Below are positions 45,451-55,747 of a DNA stretch of 64,000 bases, piece after piece. The notes under the pieces were generated by a model. It saw only the letters and a program-made list of their open reading frames with translations, was not told where the DNA came from and did no database searches. Source of the DNA: Isoetes taiwanensis (taxonomy: Eukaryota; Streptophyta; Lycopodiopsida; Isoetales; Isoetaceae); contig JAJEKV010000050.1 of assembly GCA_021234155.1 (NCBI GenBank), forward strand, positions 7,740,438-7,804,437. Direction: 5' to 3'. Position numbers and translations under genes: made by a program. How positions within the stretch are numbered: position 1 is the first letter of the stretch; every line of letters starts with the position of its first letter.

Positions 45451-47695
45451 TTATCTACCCTCATACAGTGCTATAGCATGGAGGTTGCTCATGGCTTTGT
45501 CCATCTCCCTTTGGGGGTTCTTATTGATCTTGTCCTTTGAAATGTGACAAGTTGGATATGACCATACCACACACTCCACCAATTCCCTCCTTTGAGGATC
45601 ATCATGATTTGCCCTCCACTTCTTCTCCCAGCAGTCAGTGTATTGCTCCTTCAAGTTGCCCTTCTTGTGCCTTCCAGTGGGCTCCCAATATTGAATTTGG
45701 CAACCAGGGCGCAATTCCTCTCCATCAACCATGGTGGTGGTAACATCAGAGAGCGTCACCCCTAATCATATTGAACAATCCTCATCATCAGGCCTTACTA
45801 GCACAAAGTATCCTTCCTTGATATCCTCAAAAGGATCCCATTCAGGAAGATCAAACCACTTCAGCTTTGTGGCCTTGCTTCCCACAAACGACTTGGAGCC
45901 ATTGTTAGGACCCAAGTCAACTTTCTTAGATGTACTTGCTCCATGAGAACCCTACCATCTAGACTTTGGTAAGAACCCATCTCTCAGCTCCCTCCCACAT
46001 GGCATCTCACAACTTTCTCCCAATAATTGATTAGGGAGTCCATGTGATTTTTCTTCAGGGTGGAGGTGTGCTTTCCATTTCAAACATCCTCCCAGTGCGT
46101 TGTATAATCCTTGATGCCCTTCACTAGTTGGCTAGAGTCTTTAACAGTCTTGAAGGGAGCAAGTGGTTTTGGCTGCCCTCTAGGAATAAGAACTTCAGCT
46201 GTAGCCCCCCTTTGCCACAACTCGATTCCTTGTACAGGCATCCACAACTTATCACATGGTCTCCACTTATATTGCATGATCCTTGACCCAGAACTTGAAT
46301 TGAAGTGGCTTTATGTGTCTGTCAACCTGATCCTTACCATCTAGCAAGTATCCATCGACAAATGATTTCCAATGCAACCTCATCCATCAAGAAAGCCATT
46401 GGGTTGTGGTCAATGTAGCTCTCAAACACATCCATTAGTTCAGGGAGACTAGCCATGTTTTCTCTCTTGACCTTGGTAGAGAAAGTTCCGAAGAATGCAT
46501 CCATATCATCATGTGTATGCCCAACCATCATGAACCCCACCTTCATAATTTTGAATACTCCCACTGCTGTCAAGTTCCCAAACATCCATCTATTCTTGTT
46601 TTCTTCCAACAGTTGTCCAATTGAACATATAGCTCCTCTGGCAGTTGTTTTTCAAGGAAGGAGAACTCATCCCAAGTCCTCCTTGTTTCTATCGATACCT
46701 TGGATGTGAGCTCCTTTATCTGCCTTCGGTAACAGAACGGTTGATCATCCATCAAAGCCTCAAAAATGGGGGCTGAGAGAGAATACCTCCTCCCTTCTAT
46801 TGATCTATGGAGAGATCCCTATCAATCGCCACTATCGATCCCTCCATAGATGAAGCACAAAATGACCATAAGTGCCAGTTCCATGCCCATGTGTCAAGAC
46901 ACCCGCCAGGCTTACTTTCATCTGAAAAGCGTTTTGACAACGCTTGGGCAAACGGTCTAGCTTTGGCAAGAAAGACTCGTGTTGGTCCATCTTACCATGA
47001 ATTATACATGTCAGGCTGCATCTGGAAAAATGTTCTCCACTGCCAATACAGCGGTCTACATGATATTTGGTCTGATTGGTCTGATGCAAATTGCTCCTTG
47101 ATTGCCATTCTTTCTTTCTCTATTGCAGTTGATACAAGTGCATCCTTCAATTGAATGCAAGTGTTGCACTTTGAGAATGGCATTGTGTTGCAAGACACAC
47201 ATGTCTGAGAAGTGAGTTTTCCATAACTTGCTGAAATGTGATTGAGAAAGAGGCCGACCTCCAGTAGTTTCTAGAATGGAGTTGACCTCTTTAAGACACT
47301 CTTTCTGGATGTAATATTGTGGCAACACACTTTGGACCACTCGTACACCGTGCTCGTTCACCTTCGACTTATGCGGCATAGATTGAGACATGTATCTCAC
47401 AAAGCTCTTGAAGACTGCAATGGCCTTCAAAGTGTTTGCTCTAGGTTTCAAAGTCAATGCATTGCCATGTTGGAACAACCTGTGCCCTTTTCGACGACTG
47501 CTCTCGATATCGTAAAATGAAGTCTTTCTCAGGCCAAGAATCCATAGATAAAATTAATCCTGTCTTTCTGAAGATGTCCAAGAACCTTATTTCCACAAGG
47601 TCATCCACACTATATGGATTTGTGTAATCTAGAGTGCAACACTCTTGTCCCCTAATTGTTTCTAGGTTTTCTTTGGTTGGTGCTATACTTTCCAT
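45451..47695 (-). pseudogene. DUF7869-family protein, decayed
   Basis: Read right to left, the pieces are MPFSKCNTCIQLKDAL, HGKMDQHESFLPKL then GVLTHGHGTGTYGHF, LPEELYVQLDNC, ENKNRWMFGNLTAVGVF, VGFMMVGHTHDDMDAFFG and YKWRPCDKLWMPVQGIELW. This is the order of the DUF7869 family, with its C-x-x-C zinc site, LD-N-C-x-x-EN-KN block and GHTH-x-D-x-D signature. The family is common in bryophytes, ferns and some animals and is suspected to derive from transposases. Frame changes near 47040, 46610 and 47200 show decay. The ORF at 45451-45759 may be its C-terminus. Confidence 0.65.
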
Positions 47696-47768
47696 CCTTT
47701 GTAAATATCTATCACTTTAGCCCTTTTGGGCACCCTTGGCTGCCTCCCCCTCCCCCCTCCTTTTTTTT

Positions 47769-49101
47769 GAAGGCAAGGTGGGTTTTGTATTCATTTTACA
47801 TGGAATATATCATGTCAGAATCTTCCATAATAGGAAGATATATATCTATCACAAAAACAAGGCCCTTCCTTTATGAAAAAGCATAAGGAAGGAAATAAGC
47901 CATATTGGCTGCATACAGTTATATTTATACTTAAAAAACAGAGTTTAAATAGGCTAGTAGACAAAATCTGACATCCAGCTTAACTCACAGATTGGCTTCA
48001 AGCACATCCTGCATCGTAAGGCCTGCATCGTAAGGTTGGCCACAGCAGATCGGCCGAAGATATTCAAAAGTTCATCTAGCTCCTCCACTGTAAATGTGGT
48101 ATAATCCATCAACATTAGTACTCGGGCCTCCCTCTTCTGCTGCCACTTATGGAAGAGGGATTGGAAAAAAGGCTTCGGGCTATTGAATCTCCAAACTTCA
48201 GGTCGATCCAGCAATTTCTTAATGGCCATAGAATGGATCATTTCACTTTTCAGAAGTATGAAATGCTTCATTGTTGCTAAACCACTTGATAGGGGCTCCC
48301 AGATTCTTCAAACTCCTCTGCCGCTCTGTGCAACACACCATCAGAATCAATTAGAATTAAAATGAAGAAATTGTAAATATCCCGGAATTTCCCAATTTGA
48401 TCCCATTCCTTATCATATTTAGCTCCTCTGAGAGCTTTATGAGCTGTAGCTATTTGCTGGATAATGGTTAGCAGATTGGTTTTGATCCAGATAATATTCT
48501 GAAAAATATTACTTGGAGTCCCTAAATTTAGCTGAGAGGTCCATGTCCATATTTCTTCAATAACTGGGCATAGGAAGACATGATTGGAGTCCTCATTCAT
48601 CCCACATCCCATAAGACATAGACTGGAGGTATTAGGATCATATTTAGCTCTCCTGGCATTAGTTTGAAGGCTCTGGTGCAGGATTAACCATCTGAAAAGA
48701 GTAATTTTTGGTGCACCATAATTCCTCCAACCTCTTGCACGATTTTTGGCCAAGGCATCATGAAACACGTAGCGCCTCTTCCTCGTGATCAAAGGATGCT
48801 CGTCCACCACCAAACCTTCCACATTGCCTGGGCTGGGCCTTGGAGTATCTACTTCAGTTGGGCCTTCTAGGTTCTCATCATTCTTGTGTGTAATATGTCT
48901 AATTGGCCATCTTAACTGAATTCGAGACTCGAGCAATCCAGAGCACACAATACAGTCACTGGAGCTCCCCTGGGACATGATTGTATCAACTTGAATAAGA
49001 GGCTTCCCAATGCCAACACCATGATCATTCACACTATCAGATGGATCCACTACAGTTATGATGTCCTCTGCAAAGACCGTCCCGCTGCATGGGTACAACA
49101 A
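47769..49101 (-). mobile_element. 5'-truncated LINE with zf-RVT domain
   Basis: An open frame from 49101 to 48277 carries RRYVFHDALAKNRARGWRNY and then APKITLFRWLILHQSLQTN. It also has CLMGCGMNEDSNHVFLCPVIEEIW, the RT zinc-binding domain of plant LINEs. A second frame (47954-48271) gives the C-terminal tail. The element ends at an inverted poly-A (T-run 47761-47768), as in the full LINE at 21120. It is a different subfamily from that LINE, judging by the sequence. Target-site duplication not found. Confidence 0.75.
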
Positions 49102-49640
49102 TAAGCAATCTATCTTCCTCTATTGGAGCCTAGGGCAATGTCCTGTGTTTGGCTTGCTTGGCTCCATTCTGCTTATCTCACATGCTCCCTACATGAAAGA
49201 AGACACATTATAATCATATAACCATGAACACTACAAAACAATAAACAATAAAATATAACCATATGACGTCATAACCGTATATATAACCATATAACCATAA
49301 ATATTTAAACCACATAACATATCATAACCATATATCATAACCATATATATAACCATAAATATTAAAACCATAACATTAAAACTATGGAGCCATAATATAT
49401 TCTTGTGGCCACGTGTCAATTCCTCAGCGACTGCTGACGTGGCCACATCAGCAGTCCGGACATCCACGTCACGCATGGCATGGCCTGCACGTGCCAGACA
49501 TTTATTAAGGCACTTTTTCAAAGATCGAGGGTGCAACTAGAAATAACTGCACTCTTCCCCTTCCTCTATACCGACTGATTCATCCTCCCCTATTTTGTCG
49601 CACTCCTTCATCCTCCTTTGTTTTTTCTGCAAGCCGGAAC
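49102..49640. other. AT-rich, no gene; ATATAACCATA tandem motif
   Basis: 49250-49380 is built of irregular repeats of CATATAACCATA. No coding sequence seen. Confidence 0.55.
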
Positions 49641-49683
49641 CTGCTGGGCGATCAATCGACGAACAGTAGAGCGACCTATTCTT

Positions 49684-50288
49684 ATGACGGCTGCCTGGTC
49701 GACGGATCGTGACGCATCCAGCGCTGATGTTTTCGCGCAGATCGAGTCCTCCAAAGGCCGCTATAGTCTAAGAAGAAAGAGAGGTTCTTTTTAGTAAGTT
49801 TTTGGCACTATTTTTACCATTGATCCTGTTATTTCCATGTGCTTTACTGTATTCTTATTTCCTTCTTTCTTTTATAGTATTTAGAGGATCTTGCTTTCCC
49901 CTGATACAATTTCCAGCCCGACAAACCCCTATTCTCGATTTGCAAGTGCCTGTCTAAGCAAGGAATCAGATATGGAACCTGCGTCTTCTTCCAGCAAATC
50001 TGCCAGGTACGTTCTTTCCTTATGTTATCTTATTTTATTCAGGTCAGGTCAGGACCATGATCATTGTTTTCTTTTCTTTGTTTCCTTGGAAGCCAGTTCC
50101 ATGTTCTTTGTTTGTATTATTTAATTAAATGCATCACTGTTTCCATTTAATCATAACTCCGAATAGGAACAAGCAATCAAAATTGCCGACTAGGAATCCT
50201 CCAAAGACAGGTGATAGAAGAAAAAAATTGCAGAGCGGATATGTACACAAAAGAAACGACCATGAATATTTCATTTCGGTTGAACTGT
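49684..50288 (+). CDS. Possible short spliced gene upstream of ParB-like copy 2
   Basis: Candidate exons: ATG 49684 (MTAAWSTDRDASSADVF), then about 49886-50008 ending at CCAG|GTACGT, then 50167-50288 after CCGAATAG|G. The last join is in frame and gives a basic segment (NKQSKLPTRNPPKTG, RRKKLQ) before a stop. The first splice is uncertain. The small basic product resembles only in composition the basic N-terminus at 52457. It may be part of the 5' end of the following gene. Low confidence. Confidence 0.25.
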
Positions 50289-50640
50289 GAAGATGTTAGG
50301 TAGTTTAGAGCATTGCACAGACCTTTCTAACACATAATTGAACTGTGATCGAGAATGCCTCACCCAGCAAACACTCCTATTCTCGACTCAGAAGTCGAGA
50401 ATGCCTCACCCACCCAACACTCCAGGATCTACTCCCACATACTCACCTCGATATTACACTCCTTATTCTCGACTCACGAGTCGAGAATGCCTCAGCCAGC
50501 CAACGCTAGTCTACTCCTTGTATTCTCAAATGCGAGTCGAGAATGCGGCCATCCAGATGGGATCCCTCTACTCCAGCACCTTTGAGAATAGGGGCTCAGT
50601 CTTGGTGGTCTCATACTAGATATGCGAGTCGAGAGGACCA

Positions 50641-51640
50641 TAAGGAGGGCTGGGGGGCTTTCTCGACTCGCGAGTCGAGAAGGCCCTCGAGTCTTACACA
50701 CGACAATGCTGTTGCATATCTCACATCCTCCCTTGTCCTGCCCAAGCCCTAGTGCATTCTTCAGTGTCGAGTTGCAGGTGCCTCTACACAGTTAGAGCCA
50801 CTCTCCTTCGAACCATCTTCCTCGAATATTACGGAGGAGAGCGGCTCAGACTGGGTGGAGGCCTCTGCGACTAACCACAGGGGAATGCATTTGAACCCCC
50901 ATCCCTAAGGAGGGCTGGAGGCTTTCTCGACTTCCTTGAGTCGAGAAGGCTTCGAGTCTTACACACAACAATGCAAACTCCTTATCCCACATCCGTCCTT
51001 GACCTGCTCAAGCTCTAGTGCATTCTCCAGTGTCGAGTTGCAGGTGCCTCTATCCAGTCAGAGCCACTCTCCTTCGAACCATCTTCCTCGAATATTGTGA
51101 AGGGGAGGGGCTTAAACTGGCTGGAGGCCTCTGCAACTAACCACAGGGGAATACATTTGAACTGCATCCCTAAGGAAGGCTAGGGGGCTTTCTCGACTTC
51201 ATGAGTCGAGAAGACCCTCGAAGTCTTACACAAGATATCCCACATCCGCCCTTGACCTGCCCAAGCACTAGTGCCTTCTCGGTTGTCGAAGTCATAAGTG
51301 CCTCTACCCAGTTAGAGCCACTCTTTTTCGAACCATCTTCCTCGAATATTGCGAAGGGGAGGGGCTCAGATTAGGTGGAGGCCTCTGCGACTAACCACGG
51401 GGGAATGCATTTGAACTGCATCCCTAAGGAGGGCTGGGGAGCTTTCTCAACTCGCGAGTCGTGAAGACCCTCGAGTCTTACACACAGCAATGCAGACTCC
51501 TTATCCCACATTTGCCCTTTGACCTGTCCAAGCTCTAGTGCATTCTCCATGTCGAGTCGCATGTGCCTCTAGCCAGTCCGAGCCACTCTTTTTTGAACCA
51601 AGGGGAGAGGCTCAGAACCACAGGGGAATGCATTCCAACC
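50641..51640. repeat. Four tandem units of 254-265 bp
   Basis: Units begin TAAGGAGGGCTGG (or a close variant) at 50641, 50906, 51171 and 51425; the last is shortened. Each holds one palindrome, then CTCGAGTCTTACACA, a GTGTCGAGTTGCAGGTGCC-like block, GAACCATCTTCCTCG and GGAATGCATT. It is a minisatellite-like array just upstream of the ParB-like gene copy 2. Confidence 0.9.
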
Positions 51641-52456
51641 AAAACTACCAAAACATGGAGTTGTTCTCCGATTGGTTGCTCCCTAGCATCTCTCAACCCA
51701 GAGAGTGTTTCGAGCTGAAATATACTCAACAAGGAAACAACCAGTCGAGCAAGCTTTCGAGCAGTTCCACATTCTAAACAAGTCTAACATGCCTAGCAGG
51801 ATCTCTGAAACAAGCATCCTAATAAAACAGTGGTAAGCACTCACCTCTTCTCGCAAGTATTGTTTGGGCCATTGTATCACAGATCCCGCAGCCTCTTCAA
51901 GGGTCTTTGCTTCTTCTGTCGGCCTCATCAACAAGGCATCTACATCAAAAACTTGTGTTAAAGCGATTCTTGTGTATCCCTTCTCCATGGCGCTAGCAGT
52001 GAAGAGTGCCCGTGTCTTCTAGCTCATCTCTTGCTGCTACCTTGGCCCCATGTACGTCAATCAAATCATCTAGTTTCAACAGAACACTCAGTTAGACAGA
52101 GATACAGACTAAACCATTGTTAGGAGCTTACAACATCGTGGCCATGTCAAGAAGTCATTCGGAATCTCTCTCGGCCTCCGGCTGCTAAGACCCGATAAAA
52201 TTATGTGCCCGATAAACTCCTCTGCACCCGATACACTTAGTCCTTTGAAATGTAAAAGTTCAAATTAGTGCTTGGGCAGGCTAAAGATGGCCGTGATGTA
52301 CCCTTAGCTCGCCTTTTTCCCTTGAATGATTGTATGTCCTTAATTTCAAATTTAAGAACACGCCGGAACTTGTTTTTTACGTGCAGTCCCAAAATCACAA
52401 AGTCCCAGAAGAGACTAAGTTTAGAAAGGAATTCGAGCAGCAAGAGACAGCGCCAG

Positions 52457-53260
52457 ATGACGACTCCAACAAAGAAGCAGGGCGCCGGATCGAAGTCGGG
52501 TTCTAATGGAACGAAGAAACGAAAGACCATGCCTCCCGGTAAGCTCTCAATTTTGATTCGATTCATCTACTTATTCTGACCGTATTTTAGCATTGCAGCA
52601 TTTACGGCAGAGACACTCATCATCACTGGTAGAACTCCATTCTTTGTCCTTGAAGGATTGGAGACAGAGCTGTTGGAAACCACTACGAATTGCTGGTGGT
52701 ATGTCGAAGTAATGTCTTGTGGAAAAGAAAAAGATCTGTTTTTCTGGCAAAGGGATAAAAGAAGTTTCGGCGACAAGTATAAGAAGGTCGGTGTGGTTCT
52801 CTCTGTTGCTGTCGCAGATCCAAGACATGTTACTTTGTATGTGGAAGACGTGTTGAAGGGAAAATTTTACCACACCAGGAAAGTGTCAGTCTCCAGTTAT
52901 TCTTCTACATCGATGAGCAAGGCCAAGGGGACTAACAAAAGGCCGACGCCTATAAATTGCCAGAACTTGGTCTGGAAGGATTTGGAAGGGATGAAGGAGG
53001 CGAGAATGCTCACTTCAAGGGAGCTCAGAATGGAGATTTTCAGGGTGAGGGAGAAGCTCTTTAACACAGGGATGTTCATAACCAACGTGCTTAAGACTTT
53101 AAAGCACTCAACAGTTATGAAGAATATTGTTGAGAGGGAGAAAAGTCCAGAGAAGAGTGCAAGTGGGAAAATTGCAAGCACTCCAGAGGATTCCGATGTG
53201 GAAGATGACGAAATGGTAGACTCCCAGTTCTTGGATCCAAATAACCAAATAAAGAAGTAG
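52457..53260 (+). CDS. N-terminal module of ParB-like gene, copy 2 (two exons)
   Basis: Exon 1 (52457-52538) starts MTTPTKKQGAG and has a basic NGTKKRK cluster that could be a nuclear signal. A 60-nt intron, 52539-52598, has ends CCG|GTAAGC and CATTGCAG|C with a CTGAC branch-like motif; phase is kept. Exon 2 gives AFTAETLIITGRTPFFVLEG, a WYVEVMSCGKEKDLFFW block and KKVGVVLSVAVAD. Then follow a helical region (LRMEIFRVREKLF) and an acidic tail (EDSDVEDDEMVD). The core aligns with 3561-3971. It ends at TAG 53258-53260, and the next domain continues in the same frame, so this stop may be a mutation. No known domain. An upstream exon reaching the acceptor at about 52385 is possible. Confidence 0.55.
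52539..52598 (+). other. Intron in ParB-like gene, copy 2
   Basis: 60 nt, GT/AG ends, pyrimidine-rich 3' half with TTCTGAC about 20 nt from the acceptor. Read-through would hit a stop at 52579. Confidence 0.65.
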
Positions 53261-53692
53261 CAGAGGGGGACCCAAAAGATGGAGTGTCTAGCTCAGTTTT
53301 ATCCACTGGGGATTGGCCACAAGTTGCTATTTGATATAAGACGATTGAAGGTTTGCATTGGTGATGCGGTCCTCTTCAACCACATGGAATTTAATCTAGC
53401 TCACATGCTAGAGATTCTGAACCTCATGGTGCGTCATCATGTTGCGGATCCAATGCATGCGGACGTTATACCATTCAGCAGAGCTACAGGTGAGTTATTC
53501 AGGTGGAGCACTGAGGAAGACCTGAAGGGCAAAGATGTGAGGTTCTGGGTTGTGGATGGTCAACATTCCGTGAGGGCAGCACAAGTGTTGCAAATAAAAA
53601 AGGAGATCCCACAAAGGATTAAGGATCGGTATTCCAAACGGGAGTGCAGAGTTCTCTCAGTGGATACACCACCCACCGGCGTGCGGCATTAG
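53261..53692 (+). pseudogene. ParB-like domain, copy 2
   Basis: In the same frame as the preceding module, separated from it by one TAG. It has FYPLGIGHKLLFDIRRLKVC, HMLEILNLMVRHHVADP, ADVIPFSRATGELFRWSTEE, then DLKGKDVRFWVVDGQHSVRA followed by AQVLQI, and ends near KRECRVLSVDTPP. VDGQHSVRAAQ matches the G-x-[HR] loop of ParB/sulfiredoxin-like folds and the DGQHR signature. Copy 1 (SGNHSICAAQ) has the same layout. A stop lies at 53690-53692, and an AAG|GTATTT donor at about 53731 suggests the exon once continued. Probable nucleic-acid-related protein; activity unknown. Confidence 0.55.
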
Positions 53693-53731
53693 CCCTTTGT
53701 CGAATACAATAGCGGCAAGTGCCGGCTACAT

Positions 53732-54140
53732 AAGGTATTTTACTCAGCCTGCACCAGGGCGATTCTCAGTCAAAAGCCCCCACCCTCTATTTTTTTGTCT
53801 TCCTCACGGGTATTCTTGACTTCTTAAGTCGAGAATACGGAAATTATTAATTCTTTGCTATGCAAAGGCCTCCTTACAATTGGGGACTTTCTCGACTCGT
53901 GAGTCAAGAAAGCCCCCTACCCTCTATTTTTGTCTTCCTCCAACATTCTCGACTCGCGAGTCGAGAATACCCAGAATTTTAAATTTATTTCTATGCAGGG
54001 GCTTCCTTGTAATTGGGGACTGAGTCGAGAAAGCCAAACCCTCTGTATGTTCTCTTCCCATTGATTATTAAAATAATTGTTCTGACATAGTTCCATTTAT
54101 CCTGACCATCATACTCGCTCAGCAGCAGTGGAAGGCATTG
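53732..54140 (+). other. Probable intron with embedded palindromes
   Basis: Between a donor AAG|GTATTT and an acceptor-like CAGCAGCAG at about 54129 there is no coding trace. The interval holds three to four of the CTCGAC palindromes plus two copies of a TTGTAATTGGGGACT block, so it looks like an intron or an insertion rich in these repeats. Confidence 0.4.
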
Positions 54141-55080
54141 GGTTGTCCTCAGCGGCCTAAAGGAAACAGGGCTCCCTCAGACAAGTGAAAGACCTTCAAA
54201 AAACTGTGCAGATATGTTCTTCTGGAAGACCAAGAAGATAATGAGGAGGATGATGAAGATGAGAAAAAGAAGAGAACACCAAGAAAGGGCAGGGAATCCC
54301 TATCTGACCAATATGACCTCATTCTATGCAGTGAGGTAGATGCAGGTAAAATTGGATGAGATCGGGCTCTTTGGACAAAAGGCAAGCTTAAGGACAACAA
54401 TGGAGAATTGCCAATAAGGCTAGACCCAAAGTTGTTTGATAAGCAGTTCACAAAAATGATACAAGGCCTCACGGACAAAAAAAACACTTGACCTACATGG
54501 CAAAATCCTAGATGGGACAATTCTGCTAAGGAAGACTAAGAGTTCTAAACTGCAAGACGCAAAGGATTATGCCACAGTCCTGAAGAGACGACGTGCATCA
54601 CAGAATTCTGCAATGTTGCATCCAACGCATGCCATGATTTTGATTACGATAAAGAGAAGGCCGCGCTTGATGAGGATGACATGAAGGAGTTGAACCGACT
54701 ATGCCAACCCTACATCAACACAAAGCTTAAATGGAACGTCCAAACCGCCCCCTTTCCTAAACGTGCTATGGCACTTCTAAAGTGGAAGCTTGGATTCGGG
54801 GTGGTGCCATTTAAGATGGACGATAGCTCCCTTCGCTTCTTGGTAACCTTAGGTCACAAGGGATTCGGTAGTATGGAACTAGCCGCTCGGCCTGTGGCAC
54901 TATTTGCCATGAATATGATCGAAGACCCCACCCTATTTTATGAAAAAGCTGACATTGAGCAGTGGTATAAGACGTATCTGGATATGCCCGAGTTAGATAC
55001 TTTCAATTTCCTTATCTCACGCATCTTTGGCAATCGGACAAATATCGTCTCAATGGGCGGTGGATATTAATTTCAGCAAC
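54141..55080 (+). pseudogene. Central part of ParB-like gene, copy 2
   Basis: A frame with three stops reads KTFKKLCRYVLLEDQEDNEE, an acidic run, KKKRTPRKGRESLSDQYDL and LPIRLDPKLFDKQFTKMIQG. After a frame change an open stretch of 129 codons (54681-55070) reads NTKLKWNVQTAPFPKRAMAL, WKLGFGVVPFK and RNTNIVSMGGGY-like sequence (R-x-x-N-x-V-S-M). No domain recognised. Its position between ParB-like and methyltransferase-like parts equals that of 5.0-5.97 kb in copy 1. Confidence 0.4.
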
Positions 55081-55081
55081 A

Positions 55082-55709
55082 AAGCCTTGTATTCCATATC
55101 TGAGCTGGAACATGAGTGTAGACTTGGCCCGCCAAGTTTTGCCAACATAATTTTGATTGTGGTTTCAAGGTCGAATGCAGATTTGGACAAGTGATGGTCA
55201 AGTGAGCACCACTATGTCGATAAGTTCATGATTTCTCAGGAGCATATGGAACCCTAGAAGGGCGGCAGGTTTATGGAGGATGTGCCATCACTTGACAAAG
55301 TCAGCTCTGATGGTGCGACATGTCCAATACATAGAATTCCTATCCAGCCGAGAGTTATCAAGTACTTCATTATAAGCTTGGTCGAGGGAGATCAGATTGT
55401 ATGCGAGTGGTAATGAATGGCTTGTTCTCTCAAGGGGCTATGTTCTATGGAATGAAACCAATATCAGTGGTTGGAAACAAGGACCTGATTGAGACCATTA
55501 TGTCATACCTGGATCTATTTCATTACTATTTTCAAGACAGGAAGACTATTGGAAGTAGTAAGGATGAAGATAACGGAGATAAAGATGACAGCCAAGGTGA
55601 ACCCTCACATATCGAAGGTTTAAACGAATTCACAGCGGAACAAATAATGGAGAATCTTTCTTTTCGAGGGTTTCTCGACTTGCAAGTCGAGAAACCCTCC
55701 AAATCTTAA
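55082..55709 (+). pseudogene. MTase motif-I-like part of ParB-like gene, copy 2
   Basis: A decayed frame ends in RVIKYFIISLVEGDQIV. The next frame (55401 on) gives NGLFSQGAMFYGMKPISVV, followed by NKDLIETIMSYLDLF. A helix, then GD-x-[IV]-V, then x-x-G-x-[FL]-x-x-x-A-x-x-x-G-[MR]-K-x-I-x-V is the motif-I block of beta-class N6/N4 DNA methyltransferases. The F-x-G-x-G signature is degenerate. The ORF continues into an acidic tail, then into a 34-bp palindrome (55666-55699) that is translated as FLDLQVEKP, and stops at 55709. Confidence 0.35.
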
Positions 55710-55747
55710 TGTTTTTTCGATTTCTCACATGAATCCTTTCTCGACTC

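Noticed and set aside
47056-47230. The Cys-rich frame CTCINCNRERKNG as a zinc finger
   Set aside because: The overlapping frame KCNTCIQLKDAL matches DUF7869 and is the better reading.
50641-51640. Regular palindromic repeats as a CRISPR array
   Set aside because: Units are 254-265 bp with conserved inter-palindrome sequence rather than short unique spacers, and the context is a plant genome.
54149-54520. Minus-strand 123-codon ORF rich in Ser
   Set aside because: It is antisense to the acidic EDNEEDDEDE region of the ParB-like gene copy 2; low-complexity complement.
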